Shown: positions 34,510 to 44,344, counted from the stretch's first letter. The stretch is DNA of 64,000 nucleotides from Capnocytophaga bilenii (GCF_017565765.1 NZ_JAGDYP010000002.1:372001-436000); one strand, 5' to 3'. Numbers and translations: made by a program. Notes: generated by a model not told the origin, from the letters alone.

Positions 34510-36779
34510 TGTGGGGCAGCTATTTGTTCTACATATAATGTTACTTGCCAGCGTTCTTTTTCGGTAAGCTGGGTAGCGAAGTCGTTCATTGCATTTCTTC
34601 CGTAGTAGATAACGTGATAGATACTTCCAGCGGTAATATCAATATTTTTATAGTTGGGTACTCCAAATATTTTTCCTCGTTCTATCAATATCCCTTTTCC
34701 GTCTCCCTTTTCGCCGTGGCATAGCGCACAATAGATGTCGTATAGCACTTTGCCCTGTGTAAGGTGTTGGCTGCGCTGTAGGCTATCGGCTGCCAAAGGA
34801 TTTTGTAGCTGTTTTTTAGCCTGCTCGTAGCCTTCTAAAGTGTTGGGGTAGGGGTAAGGAAGGTCGCCGCGTTTTATTGTATTGGCAGGAGGTGCTAAAG
34901 GGGGAAGTTCGTAAGCCTCGTAGGCAGCACTTTCGTACATATCGGGGGCAAATGTAGCTGTAGGAAGCTCATTGTTCCTGCACGAAGCCAATAGCAACAA
35001 GCCTACTAAAGGCAGCACCCGCGTGATAACAAATTTATTATCAGTACTTTTTCTGATAGGATTAGTAGCTTTTTGAAATGGGAATAACCTACTTCGCCAT
35101 AAGAAACTAAGTACTAATAAATGAGCTGAAAAATACACTATAAATTCAAAAATAATAGGTACGAACGAAGGTAAGTTCTGCCAAAAAGTTTCGTTAGGTT
35201 TGCCGCCAAAGTTTTGAGGCCAGCTCTCTATCATAGTATAGTAACACAGCCAGCTGCCAAAGAGCAAGCCCAAGCAACCATATACAAAAGTAGCCTTGCC
35301 CAATCTACTCTCTTTTATTCCTAACGCCTTATCCAACCCTTCTACAGCAAAAGGCGTATATACTTCTTTTATAGCAACTTTCTCTTTTTTTAATTGACTT
35401 ACTGTCAATAGCAATTCTTCTGCTGTTGCACATTCTATCGTCTCGCTATTGGTGTTGCTTGCTGCTTCTTTATCTCCAATTACGGGTGTTACAGCTTTTA
35501 TTTCCCATTGAGCTATCATCGGGAAAGTACGTGCGTATAACAAGAAAAGAGCTAAAAAGAGTCCCAAAGTACCTATAAATATGCCAATATCAATGTACGA
35601 AGGACTAAAAAGTGTCCAAGATGAGGGTAAATAATCCTTGTGCAACGAACCTACTATGATTACAAAACGCTCAAACCACATTCCCACACACACTACAATA
35701 GCTATAAATACAGAAAAAGCAATACTTTGGCGCAGTTTTTTCAGCCATAATAGTTGTGGTAAACACACATTACAAACCACCATCAACCAAAAAGCCCAAG
35801 CATAAGCCCCTGTAGCGCGGTTGCTGAATACGAATAACTCGTGAGGGTTGCCCGATAGCAGCGCCACAAATAATTCGGTGAGATAAGCTACAGCCACAAG
35901 GCTCCCCGTTACTAATATGATACTATTGATAAGGTTAATGTGTTGTAGTGTAATATATTGTTGCAATTTGCATACTTTTCGTAAGATAATCAGTAGCAGG
36001 CTCACCATTGCAAAGCCCGAAAAGATAGCACCAGCCACAAAGTAAGGCGGGAAGATAGTAGTGTGCCAACCCGGTATTACCGAAGTAGCAAAATCAAAAG
36101 ACACGATGGTGTGTACCGAAATTACTAAAGGCGTAGCAATGCCCGCAAGCAGTAGCATCACTAGCTCCAAGCGTTGCCAGTCTTTGGCTCGCCCGCTCCA
36201 TCCAAAGCTCAAGATGCCGTAAATATGCCGTTGCAAAGGTTTTACAGCTCGGTCGCGCAGCATAGCAAAGTCGGGGAGTAACCCTACCCACCAAAATACC
36301 AACGATACCGAAAAGTAAGTAGCTATGGCAAAAACGTCCCATAGCAGGGGTGAGTTCATATTATCCCACAACGACCCATATTGGTTGGGCACAGGCAGCA
36401 TAAAGTGCAACAGCCAAGGTCTGCCCATATGCAGTATGGGGTAAATACCCGCTTGTATTACTGCAAATATAGTCATGGCTTCTGCCGAGCGGTTGATGGC
36501 TACGCGCCATCGTTGTCTGAAAAGCAGTAATATAGCCGAAATAAATGTTCCTGCGTGTCCTATGCCTATCCACCATACAAAGTTTGTGATATCCCACGCC
36601 CATTGCACCGTGTTGTTCAGCCCCCACACACCTATCCCTTGGCTTACGGTCAACCACATACACCAGCCTCCCCAAGCAGCAGCACTACAAGCTATTGCAA
36701 AGGCAAGCCACCAACCTTTAGTAGCTTTGCGCTCTATAGGGCGTGCTATATCATTGCTGATGTTGTGATAGGTATTCAT
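34506..36779 (-). CDS. Alternative complex III ActC-ActD-ActE fusion protein
   Basis: One uninterrupted 757-codon frame covering three subunits usually made separately. Residues about 1-430: NrfD/PsrC-like quinol-binding protein ActC with about ten helices (VWWIGIGHAGTFISAILLL, FPPYFVAGAIFSGFAMVSLL). About 440-590: ActD (DUF3341) with ATAEELLLTVSQLKKEKV, the PFAVEGLDKAL segment and two helices. About 600-757: ActE monohaem cytochrome c with one CALCH haem motif and a Met ligand candidate in NAMNDF. A hydrophobic stretch that would be ActE's lipoprotein signal (LPLVGLLLLASC) is now an internal membrane segment. Works with ActB and ActF to pass electrons from quinol to the periplasm. Confidence 0.85.
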   Translation of the reverse strand: MNTYHNISNDIARPIERKATKGWWLAFAIACSAAAWGGWCMWLTVSQGIGVWGLNNTVQWAWDITNFVWWIGIGHAGTFISAILLLFRQRWRVAINRSAEAMTIFAVIQAGIYPILHMGRPWLLHFMLPVPNQYGSLWDNMNSPLLWDVFAIATYFSVSLVFWWVGLLPDFAMLRDRAVKPLQRHIYGILSFGWSGRAKDWQRLELVMLLLAGIATPLVISVHTIVSFDFATSVIPGWHTTIFPPYFVAGAIFSGFAMVSLLLIILRKVCKLQQYITLQHINLINSIILVTGSLVAVAYLTELFVALLSGNPHELFVFSNRATGAYAWAFWLMVVCNVCLPQLLWLKKLRQSIAFSVFIAIVVCVGMWFERFVIIVGSLHKDYLPSSWTLFSPSYIDIGIFIGTLGLFLALFLLYARTFPMIAQWEIKAVTPVIGDKEAASNTNSETIECATAEELLLTVSQLKKEKVAIKEVYTPFAVEGLDKALGIKESRLGKATFVYGCLGLLFGSWLCYYTMIESWPQNFGGKPNETFWQNLPSFVPIIFEFIVYFSAHLLVLSFLWRSRLFPFQKATNPIRKSTDNKFVITRVLPLVGLLLLASCRNNELPTATFAPDMYESAAYEAYELPPLAPPANTIKRGDLPYPYPNTLEGYEQAKKQLQNPLAADSLQRSQHLTQGKVLYDIYCALCHGEKGDGKGILIERGKIFGVPNYKNIDITAGSIYHVIYYGRNAMNDFATQLTEKERWQVTLYVEQIAAPQ

Positions 36780-36801
36780 TTATTATAGATATTCAAAGTT
36801 A

Positions 36802-39612
36802 TTAATTCACCACCAATGTTTGGTACACCACATTAGGGTCTGTTCCTATTTCTGCCAATAATTGGTACATACGGTCGCTGGCTGTTGCGGCAGCAATATC
36901 GCTTTCGGGGTCGTTGGCATCGCCAAATACCATTGCGCCACTATTGCAGGCAGCGGCGCAAGCCACTACATTCTTAAAGCCGTCTTTGCCTATAGCCTTG
37001 CCTTCTTTTTTAGCCTTGAGTATCACCTCTTGGGTGCGTTGTATGCACAGCGAACATTTCTCCATTACCCCACGCGAACGCACGGTTACATCGGGGTTCA
37101 GTACCATACGCCCTATATCGTTGTTCATATGGTAGTTGAAAGCATCGTTTTGGCTATAGTCAAACCAGTTGAAACGCCTCACTTTATACGGGCAGTTGTT
37201 CGCACAATAGCGCGTACCCACACAGCGGCTATACGCCATCTGGTTTTGCCCTTGGGCACCGTGCATTGTTGCCCCTACAGGACATACATTTTCGCAAGGT
37301 GCATTTTCGCAATGCTGACAGAGCATTGGCTGGAACCCTACATTCTCGCCCTCAGCTTCATAGCGGTCTATGCGCAGCCAATGCATATCGCGTTGTTTGG
37401 CTACTTCTTCTTTGCCCACTACGGGGATATTGTTTTCAGCATTACAAGCAATCACACAAGCAGCACAACCTGTGCAAGCATTCAGGTCTATAGATAGCTT
37501 GAAATGATGTGGCGAAGGTGTTTTTTTTGTGTTGGGAGCTATTTTGGGGCGAGGATTCCACTGCTCGGCAGGCGAGTTGAGAAAATCATTTAACGAAACA
37601 CGCCTCAGTAGGTCAGTTTTGCCTGCCAAGTCTTTTTGTACTTGCACGCAGGCAAAAGTGTGGGTACCTTCAGCCTTTTTTATCGTTACCCGTAGTACCT
37701 GATCTTCTGCCTCGTAAAAAGGATAACCATTCACGCCCACTTGCAGTTCGGCAGGCAAGCCTATGTTACGCCCGTAGCCCAAAGCCATAGCAGCACTGCC
37801 TGCGGCTTGTCCTTGTTGTATAAGTACAGGTACTTCAACGCTGATGTCTTTAGGGTTAGTAATACACACCTTGTCCGCCATTAAAGCACCATTGCTGTCT
37901 TGCCAATTACGCACCCCTAAGCGCTGCGCATCAGAGGGCGAAAGGCTGAGGTAGTTATCCCAGCTAATGCGACTGATAGGGTCGGGAAGCTCTTGCAGCC
38001 AAGGGTTGCTCGCTTGCTGCCCATCGCCCATTGCTACCGATGAATATAGTGTAAGTTCTACCTTATGAGCAGGTATTTCAGTATTTACAAAAGTAAGCCC
38101 CAATAGGGGAGTCGCAACTCCCTCTTCTTCCACCCATTGGCGAGGTTTCAGTGCTGCGGTAGCCGCTTCTTGCACATAAGTGCCATTTTGCAAAGCCTCT
38201 TCCCAGCGTTTGCCTTTTAGTAGGTTATTTTCCCAATAGGCTTTTATATAATCGTAATAGGTTTGCGCACTGCCCATCCATTGCAACATACAGTCCTGCC
38301 ATTGGCGCGTACCAAAAAGCGGACGTATCACAGGCTGCATCAGTCCGTAATGATGTTTTTTAAAGACAACATCACCCCACGATTCTAAATAGTGTGAGGT
38401 AGGAACAAAATATTTCGTTAGTACGCTTGTTTCATTAGGTTTTAAGCCGAAAGTAGCCGTAAAAGGTACCTCTTGTAGCTCGTTGGCAAACCGCTTACCC
38501 ATAGAAGAACTAAAAATAGGATTTAGCTCGTTGATAAGTAGCACCCCCACCTTGTTGTCGCGCATCAGGTAAGTGAGCTCGTATAGGGCTTGGGGGTTAC
38601 CTTGCTTTGTCAGTACGGGGGTAGCTGTGCTATAAGCTTCGCTGCGCAATTGTTCATTGATACAATAGGTGATATAATGTGCCTGCCACGAAGACATTCC
38701 TGTAACCACTACCGCTTGGCTGCCAGCTTGTTTCAGCTCCTGTGCCAGCTGTTGCATACGGCGGTCTATAGTTGCCGATAGCTTGTATTCGGTATCAACG
38801 TTTTCGCCCGTAAGGTAGCTGTAAAGTTTAGCTAAGGCTATGTATTGCGAGCTGGGGGCAAGGGCAATGCGTTCATCAGCTTTGGCTCCCGTGATAGTCA
38901 TAGCCGCTTCTATTTGAATATGGCGCGACATCCCATTTTCTTTATTCGGGATACGTCCTTGCGCATAACCTGCTTCATAGCCCCCTGCGTACCAGTCGCC
39001 CAAAAAGTCGGCTGCAAATGAAACGATAAGCGAGGCTTTGCCAAAATTGTAGTCAGGCAAAGCGCGCTCACCATAAAGTTTTTCAAAAGCATCTAGAGCG
39101 TGATGTTCAGTAACAGCATCATACTCTATAAGTCTAAAAGTAGGATATTTTTCTTTAAAGGCAGCCAGCAGAGCGTAGGCTGATGGGCTTGCCAAAGTGT
39201 GGCTCAATAGCACAATCTCTTTGCCCTCTTCTTTGGCTTTGTTTAGGGCAGCTATGGTTTCTTGGTTTAGCTTATCCCATTGGGCAGGTTCGCTGTTAGG
39301 GTGCTTCCTGCCCTCGTCATACAAGCCCAACACCGAAGCCAATACCCGCGCATTGGTTCCCTTGCCTGCTAAGGCTTCGGGGTTGTTCCCTACAAAAATA
39401 GGTCTGCCTTCACGCGTCTTTACCAATACGCTGGCAAAGTCCTGTCCGTTAGCTATACAAGTAGCGTAATAGCTCGCTTCACCAGGTACGATAGTTTCTG
39501 GTTGAATAAGGTAAGGGATAGTTTTATGCACAACCCCTTCACAGCTCGCCAATGCCGCAGCTGCAGTACCAAAACCTAAGTATTTCAAGAAATCACGCCT
39601 TGTGGTAGCCAT
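36802..39612 (-). CDS. Alternative complex III ActB: molybdopterin-oxidoreductase-like Fe-S subunit
   Basis: 936 residues. Twin-arginine signal (TRRDFLKYLGFGTAAAALASC) starts right at the N-terminus, without the extension of about 50-60 residues often seen before it in Bacteroidota. A large molybdopterin-oxidoreductase-like domain lacking cofactor is followed by a ferredoxin-like domain with Cys clusters CTGCAACVIAC, CQHCENAPCENVCP, CVGTRYCANNCP and CSLCIQR, plus CAAACNSGAMVFGD where the usual Pro is replaced by Asn. It carries the Fe-S chain of the quinol oxidoreductase. Upstream (39624) is a peptidase gene, where ActA, the pentahaem cytochrome, would normally be. Spacing to the ActCDE gene is 22 bases. 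Confidence 0.88.
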   Translation of the reverse strand: MATTRRDFLKYLGFGTAAAALASCEGVVHKTIPYLIQPETIVPGEASYYATCIANGQDFASVLVKTREGRPIFVGNNPEALAGKGTNARVLASVLGLYDEGRKHPNSEPAQWDKLNQETIAALNKAKEEGKEIVLLSHTLASPSAYALLAAFKEKYPTFRLIEYDAVTEHHALDAFEKLYGERALPDYNFGKASLIVSFAADFLGDWYAGGYEAGYAQGRIPNKENGMSRHIQIEAAMTITGAKADERIALAPSSQYIALAKLYSYLTGENVDTEYKLSATIDRRMQQLAQELKQAGSQAVVVTGMSSWQAHYITYCINEQLRSEAYSTATPVLTKQGNPQALYELTYLMRDNKVGVLLINELNPIFSSSMGKRFANELQEVPFTATFGLKPNETSVLTKYFVPTSHYLESWGDVVFKKHHYGLMQPVIRPLFGTRQWQDCMLQWMGSAQTYYDYIKAYWENNLLKGKRWEEALQNGTYVQEAATAALKPRQWVEEEGVATPLLGLTFVNTEIPAHKVELTLYSSVAMGDGQQASNPWLQELPDPISRISWDNYLSLSPSDAQRLGVRNWQDSNGALMADKVCITNPKDISVEVPVLIQQGQAAGSAAMALGYGRNIGLPAELQVGVNGYPFYEAEDQVLRVTIKKAEGTHTFACVQVQKDLAGKTDLLRRVSLNDFLNSPAEQWNPRPKIAPNTKKTPSPHHFKLSIDLNACTGCAACVIACNAENNIPVVGKEEVAKQRDMHWLRIDRYEAEGENVGFQPMLCQHCENAPCENVCPVGATMHGAQGQNQMAYSRCVGTRYCANNCPYKVRRFNWFDYSQNDAFNYHMNNDIGRMVLNPDVTVRSRGVMEKCSLCIQRTQEVILKAKKEGKAIGKDGFKNVVACAAACNSGAMVFGDANDPESDIAAATASDRMYQLLAEIGTDPNVVYQTLVVN

Positions 39613-39623
39613 TTTGTTGTATG

Positions 39624-41759
39624 TTATTTTATAATCTTCATTTCATCTATCAGATAACTTGCATCGGCATATTTATCAATGATAAAAAGTATATACCGGA
39701 TGTCCACCATTATATTACGACATATTTTAGGGTCGTAATACACATCGCTCATTGTGCCTTCCCACACACGGTCAAAGTTTAAGCCTATCAAGTTCCCTTT
39801 AGCATCAATCGCTGGGCTACCTGAGTTGCCTCCGGTAGTGTGATTAGTAGCTATAAAGCATACAGGCATCTTGCCATCTTTGCCATAAATGCCATATTCT
39901 TTCCGCTCGTATAAGTAGCGCAGCTTTGCAGGTACATCAAATTCGTAGTCGTTAGGTATGTATTTTTCCATTACCCCGTCCAAATAAGTAAAAGGTTCGT
40001 ATTTTACAGCATCAGCAGGCGAATAACCTTCCACCTTGCCATAAGTAACCCGCAAAGTACTATTAGCATCGGGGAAAATACGGTCTTCAGGTGTAGCAAA
40101 TTCCAAGATACCTTTCATATACTTGCGCTGCAACCCTGCCAATTTATCAGTAATTTCCTGATAAGGCGAGGCAACCTCTACAAAGTAATATTCTACAATT
40201 TGCTGTATAAACTGCATACCCACATCTTTCTTCAAGATACCTTTAAAAGCCGATTCAGGCAGCTGTAGTGTCTTTTCAATTCCTTCATAAGAAGCCAAAA
40301 ATGAATTGTTGTACAATTTGCCTGTTAGCAGTTTAGCGTTGAAGTTTTGTAAGTTAGGAGGTAAAAACTGTTTAGGCATATTTTTAGCGTAGTAAGCCAC
40401 TGCCTTTTCAAAAACAGCCTTGTCCACTGCTTTGTCATAGTTTTTGTATGAGGTTTTAAAACTTTGCAACAATTCAGCTTTTTTCTCGTTAAAAGCTTCC
40501 TCACCGCGTTGCAAAAGCACGTTTTGCAGCTGCATAATTTTATAACCATTGTTTAGCAAGTCTATATGCCGCATAAATTCCGAAAACAAATCACTCGCTA
40601 CCGAATAGTCAAGCGCTTGGGCGTAGAGTTTTTCCATTTCCGGCAATACAGTTCCGTATTCTGCCTTTCGGCTGTGAGATTCTATATCTTTTTTAAACTC
40701 CTCTTCTTGCTTTTGCTTTATCGCTACAGCCCCCGATTTTTTAAGCCCTTGTGCTTCACCTATCCATTTTTTCCAATAATTGGCAATACTAGCGTATTTA
40801 GAGGCGTATTTTATCTTTATTTCAGGATCGTTACGCATAAAGCTGTCTTGTGTTTTCAGTATCACATCGCGTATCCCTATTTTCATAGGGTTTATCACAT
40901 CTGCCATTTGTGCCACAGCTATAGCAGGCAAATACTCTTGGGTGCGACCAGGGTAGCCAAACACCATTGTAAAATCACCCTCTTTTACCCCTTTTAATGA
41001 TATAGGGAAATAATGCTTAGGTTTGTAAGGTACATTATCTTTAGAGTAAGCCGCAGGGCGATTGTTTTTATCAGCGTATACCCTGAAAAGAGCAAAGTCG
41101 CCCGTGTGCCTTGGCCATACCCAGTTGTCCGTATCCGAACCAAATTTGCCAATAGAGGATGGAGGAGCCCCTACCAAACGCACATCTTTAAACGTTTCTA
41201 CGATAAACAATAAGTACTGATTGCCCTCGTAAAAAGCACGAACTCTACACTCTTGCCACGCCTCTTTAGGTGTGTTGCGCAATACATTATTGATATTACT
41301 CTCTATTTTTGCGGTACGCGCCTCCTCATTCACCAAAGCTTCGGTATCTACTAGTACTTTAGAGGTAATATCCTCTACCCGAACGATAAAAGTAACTCTC
41401 AGGTTTTCATTAGGTAGTTCTTCTTCTTGTTTTTTAGCCCAAAAACCGTAAGTAAGGTAATCATTAGCCAGTGTAGAATGTGATTGTATTTGCGAATACC
41501 CACAATGGTGATTAGTAAGCAGTAAGCCCTTGTTGGAAATCATTTCAGCAGTACAGCCCCCATTAAAGTGAGGTACAGCATCCTTTAGGCTCGATTTGTT
41601 TACTTCGTAAATATCCTTTACCGACATTTTCATTCCCAAGGATTTCATTTCCTTAGCGTTCATACCTTCCAACAGCGAAGGTAACCACATACCGCCTTGC
41701 TGGGCAAAGCCACTTAGCCAAAATAGTAGTAATGCAAAAAGTAATGTAATTTTTCTCAT
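39624..41759 (-). CDS. S46-family dipeptidyl-peptidase, Asp/Glu-specific (DPP11 type)
   Basis: 711 residues from ATG 41759, chosen because a signal peptide (MRKITLLFALLLFWLSGFAQ) begins there; the longer frame from 41813 precedes the promoter. Catalytic His in LLTNHHCGY (about H85), Asp in WPRHTGDFALFRVY, and Ser in TTGGNSGSPAID (about S646). The residue 18 positions after the Ser is Arg (LNFDRVWEG), which matches the Arg673 that gives DPP11 its preference for Asp/Glu at P1; DPP7 has Gly there. It removes dipeptides from periplasmic oligopeptides for amino-acid feeding, as in Porphyromonas and Capnocytophaga. Own -7 element at 41784-41791. Close linkage to actB (11 bases) may give co-transcription. 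Confidence 0.9.
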   Translation of the reverse strand: MRKITLLFALLLFWLSGFAQQGGMWLPSLLEGMNAKEMKSLGMKMSVKDIYEVNKSSLKDAVPHFNGGCTAEMISNKGLLLTNHHCGYSQIQSHSTLANDYLTYGFWAKKQEEELPNENLRVTFIVRVEDITSKVLVDTEALVNEEARTAKIESNINNVLRNTPKEAWQECRVRAFYEGNQYLLFIVETFKDVRLVGAPPSSIGKFGSDTDNWVWPRHTGDFALFRVYADKNNRPAAYSKDNVPYKPKHYFPISLKGVKEGDFTMVFGYPGRTQEYLPAIAVAQMADVINPMKIGIRDVILKTQDSFMRNDPEIKIKYASKYASIANYWKKWIGEAQGLKKSGAVAIKQKQEEEFKKDIESHSRKAEYGTVLPEMEKLYAQALDYSVASDLFSEFMRHIDLLNNGYKIMQLQNVLLQRGEEAFNEKKAELLQSFKTSYKNYDKAVDKAVFEKAVAYYAKNMPKQFLPPNLQNFNAKLLTGKLYNNSFLASYEGIEKTLQLPESAFKGILKKDVGMQFIQQIVEYYFVEVASPYQEITDKLAGLQRKYMKGILEFATPEDRIFPDANSTLRVTYGKVEGYSPADAVKYEPFTYLDGVMEKYIPNDYEFDVPAKLRYLYERKEYGIYGKDGKMPVCFIATNHTTGGNSGSPAIDAKGNLIGLNFDRVWEGTMSDVYYDPKICRNIMVDIRYILFIIDKYADASYLIDEMKIIK

Positions 41760-41783
41760 TTCTTCATAAAAAGTTAATCGGTG

Positions 41784-41791
41784 CAAAGGTA
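41784..41791 (-). promoter_or_regulatory. -7 element for the DPP11 gene
   Basis: The minus strand reads TACCTTTG then C; 25 bases upstream of ATG 41759. Confidence 0.6.
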
Positions 41792-41853
41792 CGAAATAAT
41801 GTTTAATAGTCAATGATTAATGATTAATTCTTTAGAACTATATAATACTCAAC

Positions 41854-41887
41854 AAAAAAGAACTGCCGTTGTGAGCAGTTCTTTTTT
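41854..41887 (-). terminator. Rho-independent terminator after the Sel1-repeat gene
   Basis: aaaaaagaactgc pairs perfectly with gcagttctttttt around an 8-base loop, 21 bases past the stop codon (41908) of the Sel1-repeat gene. Confidence 0.88.
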
Positions 41888-41907
41888 CTTAATTTATTAT
41901 GAAAAAC

Positions 41908-44262
41908 TTATTTTTTAGTTACTACTTTCAGCATTTCGCAACCACGTTGTTCACCATTGTCGCAAGCTTGCTCAAACCAATCAGCAGCACGACTATCCGA
42001 TTGTTTTAAGCCTTCGCCGTGGAAGTAGCAGTGTCCTAAACGATATTGAGCCAATGCGTAACCTTGTCGCGCTGATTTTTTGTACAATTCTGCTGCACGC
42101 TCAAAAGAACGTTCAGTACCTGTACCATTATAGTAACAATTAGCCAATTTGAAACAACCTATAGCAGAATTGTTGTTAGCTGCTTTTTGGTAAAAGTTGA
42201 ATGCTTGTGCATACTCTTGTTTGTCGTTGTAGAAATTGCCTAATTCATCTTGAGCCTCTACGTAGTTTTGTTCAGATGCTTTATTAAGCCATAGCAAACC
42301 TTTTGTTTCATTCAAACGTTTCATAGGTGTTTTTGGCTTAGCTATAGGTTTCAAACCTGTTTTAACAGCCGAACGGTGTGATGGCATACCGCGATGAGTA
42401 GCTGTAGTAGTGCTTGCTACTGCAGTTGTAGCTGTGTTTGTTTTAGCTTGGGAGGCTTGTGCTTTGCCTTTTTCAGTTGTATTAGTATTGGTATCGGGTA
42501 CCATAGTCATATAGTATTTACCCAAGTTGTATTGTGTTTCAGCATCGCCTTTTTTAGCTACTTTTTCTTGCCAAGCAATTGCTTTTTCTTGGTCTTTTTG
42601 TGGGTTTTTAGCGTCTAAATAAAACTCTATCAATCGTTTTTGAGCTGTTGTATTTTCTTGTTTTGCTAATTTTTCGTATAGTGCAAAAGCTTTTTCAGTT
42701 GATTTTCTAACCAATTTGCCGTAGTAATAACCATCGGCTACTGCCAAAATCATTTCAGGAGTTGGTGGGTCTTTAGGGTCATTAGCTTCTACTCTCTTCA
42801 ACAAATAATCAAATGCTGTTTGATTACCTAAATTAGCAGCTTTTACAGCCCATTCAGCGGCATCTTTTTCTGATTTTTTCACACCTTTACCATTGGCATA
42901 ACATTGCGACAGTAGGTATAACACCTCAGCATAGGCTTCGTTTTCTTGTTGATAGAAATACTCTAGCGACTCGTTTTGTTGTAGGGGTTCTTTTTGAGCA
43001 GCTTTCAGATAGTACTCAAAAGCACGAGTGTGTGATATATTAGTATATCTACCATTGTAGTGCAAATCACCTAGTTTTTTGAGAGCCAACAAATTGTTTT
43101 TGCTAGCGGCTTTTTCAAGGTATTCAAATCCTTTTCTTACATCTAAAGTAGCCTCTTCTAAAAATATAGCCCCTAAATTGTACTGGGCCATTACATCTCC
43201 TTCATCGGCTGCTTTTTGGAAAAGGTCTATAGCTTGTTGTGGTGAAGGACGTGTACCATTACCAGTAGCGTAGCACACACCTAAGTTGTTTTCGCTCACA
43301 GGGGTAGGGCTGCTGTTTACTGATTTTGATATCCAGTTAAACGCATCGCGGAAAGATTGAGATTCGCCTATACCATTATATAAGCATACAGCCAGCTGGC
43401 GTTGCGCATCGGCATTGCCTTTAATAGCAGCGCGAGTGTAGTACTCTATTGCTTTTTTATAAAATTTAGGTATTAGCGGACTGTTGCCATAAAAATAATA
43501 ATTACCCAATTTGTAAGCTGCATCAGGATTGCCTTTAGCAGCTGCTTTTTCAAACCATTCTATTGCTTTTTCTTCAGATTTTTGTACGCCTTTTCCTTCC
43601 AAGTAAGCCATCCCTATTGTATATTGAGCATCGGGGTTTCCTTTTTCAGCTACTTTCATCAATTGTTGCAAAGCGTCTCCACTATTAGGATTAGCTTCGT
43701 ACGCCCAAGAAGCCACAAGGTATTCAGCTTCTAAATTTCCTTTAGCGGCAGCTTTTTGTGCCCAAGAACGTGCTTTTTGCAAGTCTTTAGCAACACCATC
43801 GCCAGTTTGGTAAGCTTTAGCGAGAGCCAATTGTACTTCGGGGCTTTCTTTATCTGCATTTTTTTCAATCCACTGGTAGTATTTTTCAGTAGATTGAGCT
43901 ACTCCTTTACCATCACGGTAGCACAATGCCAATTGGCGTTGCGCATCTACATTACCGCCATTTGCAGCTTTTTCAAACCATTCAGCTGCTTTTTCTTCAG
44001 ATTTTGCTACTCCTTGTCCTATAAAATAGCATTGTCCTAATTGATATTGTGCTTTAGCATCACCACTCTCGGCTACTTTTTCTAACCACACTACTGCATC
44101 CTGATAAGAGCGATTCACCCCCTTACCATTAAAATAGGCATCAGCCAATTCCGCCTGAGCTTGTACATCGCCTTTCTCGGCGAGTTTCGTTAACTTTTTT
44201 ATGTCTTGCGAGTAGGTGCTCACTGCTAGCAAGACCGAAAACATTAAAATGAAGTTTTTCAT
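41908..44262 (-). CDS. Secreted Sel1-repeat protein (784 aa)
   Basis: After a signal peptide (MKNFILMFSVLLAVSTYSQ) almost the whole protein is a solenoid of Sel1-like repeats of about 36 residues, recognisable from recurring AQYxLGxCYxxGxGVxKSxEKAxxWFEKAAxxG words. A Thr/Ala/Pro/Lys-rich non-repeat linker of about 60 residues interrupts it near residues 615-675. Sel1 solenoids mediate protein-protein contacts. In Bacteroidota such proteins are periplasmic scaffolds of unknown partners. It has its own promoter (44305) and terminator, so it is monocistronic. Confidence 0.85.
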   Translation of the reverse strand: MKNFILMFSVLLAVSTYSQDIKKLTKLAEKGDVQAQAELADAYFNGKGVNRSYQDAVVWLEKVAESGDAKAQYQLGQCYFIGQGVAKSEEKAAEWFEKAANGGNVDAQRQLALCYRDGKGVAQSTEKYYQWIEKNADKESPEVQLALAKAYQTGDGVAKDLQKARSWAQKAAAKGNLEAEYLVASWAYEANPNSGDALQQLMKVAEKGNPDAQYTIGMAYLEGKGVQKSEEKAIEWFEKAAAKGNPDAAYKLGNYYFYGNSPLIPKFYKKAIEYYTRAAIKGNADAQRQLAVCLYNGIGESQSFRDAFNWISKSVNSSPTPVSENNLGVCYATGNGTRPSPQQAIDLFQKAADEGDVMAQYNLGAIFLEEATLDVRKGFEYLEKAASKNNLLALKKLGDLHYNGRYTNISHTRAFEYYLKAAQKEPLQQNESLEYFYQQENEAYAEVLYLLSQCYANGKGVKKSEKDAAEWAVKAANLGNQTAFDYLLKRVEANDPKDPPTPEMILAVADGYYYGKLVRKSTEKAFALYEKLAKQENTTAQKRLIEFYLDAKNPQKDQEKAIAWQEKVAKKGDAETQYNLGKYYMTMVPDTNTNTTEKGKAQASQAKTNTATTAVASTTTATHRGMPSHRSAVKTGLKPIAKPKTPMKRLNETKGLLWLNKASEQNYVEAQDELGNFYNDKQEYAQAFNFYQKAANNNSAIGCFKLANCYYNGTGTERSFERAAELYKKSARQGYALAQYRLGHCYFHGEGLKQSDSRAADWFEQACDNGEQRGCEMLKVVTKK

Positions 44263-44304
44263 AGCGTTATATTTTTTACGGATAAAATATTATATTTTGG
44301 ACTG

Positions 44305-44312
44305 CAAATATA
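44305..44312 (-). promoter_or_regulatory. -7 element for the Sel1-repeat gene
   Basis: The minus strand reads TATATTTG then C, matching TAnnTTTG. Confidence 0.55.
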
Positions 44313-44344
44313 CGTATTTTTTTTATATTACCTAATATTTCTTC

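Noticed and set aside
36862-37497. A 211-codon open frame on the plus strand opposite actB
   Set aside because: It is the antisense shadow of the Cys-rich Fe-S domain of ActB; no promoter, and the sense frame has clear family motifs.
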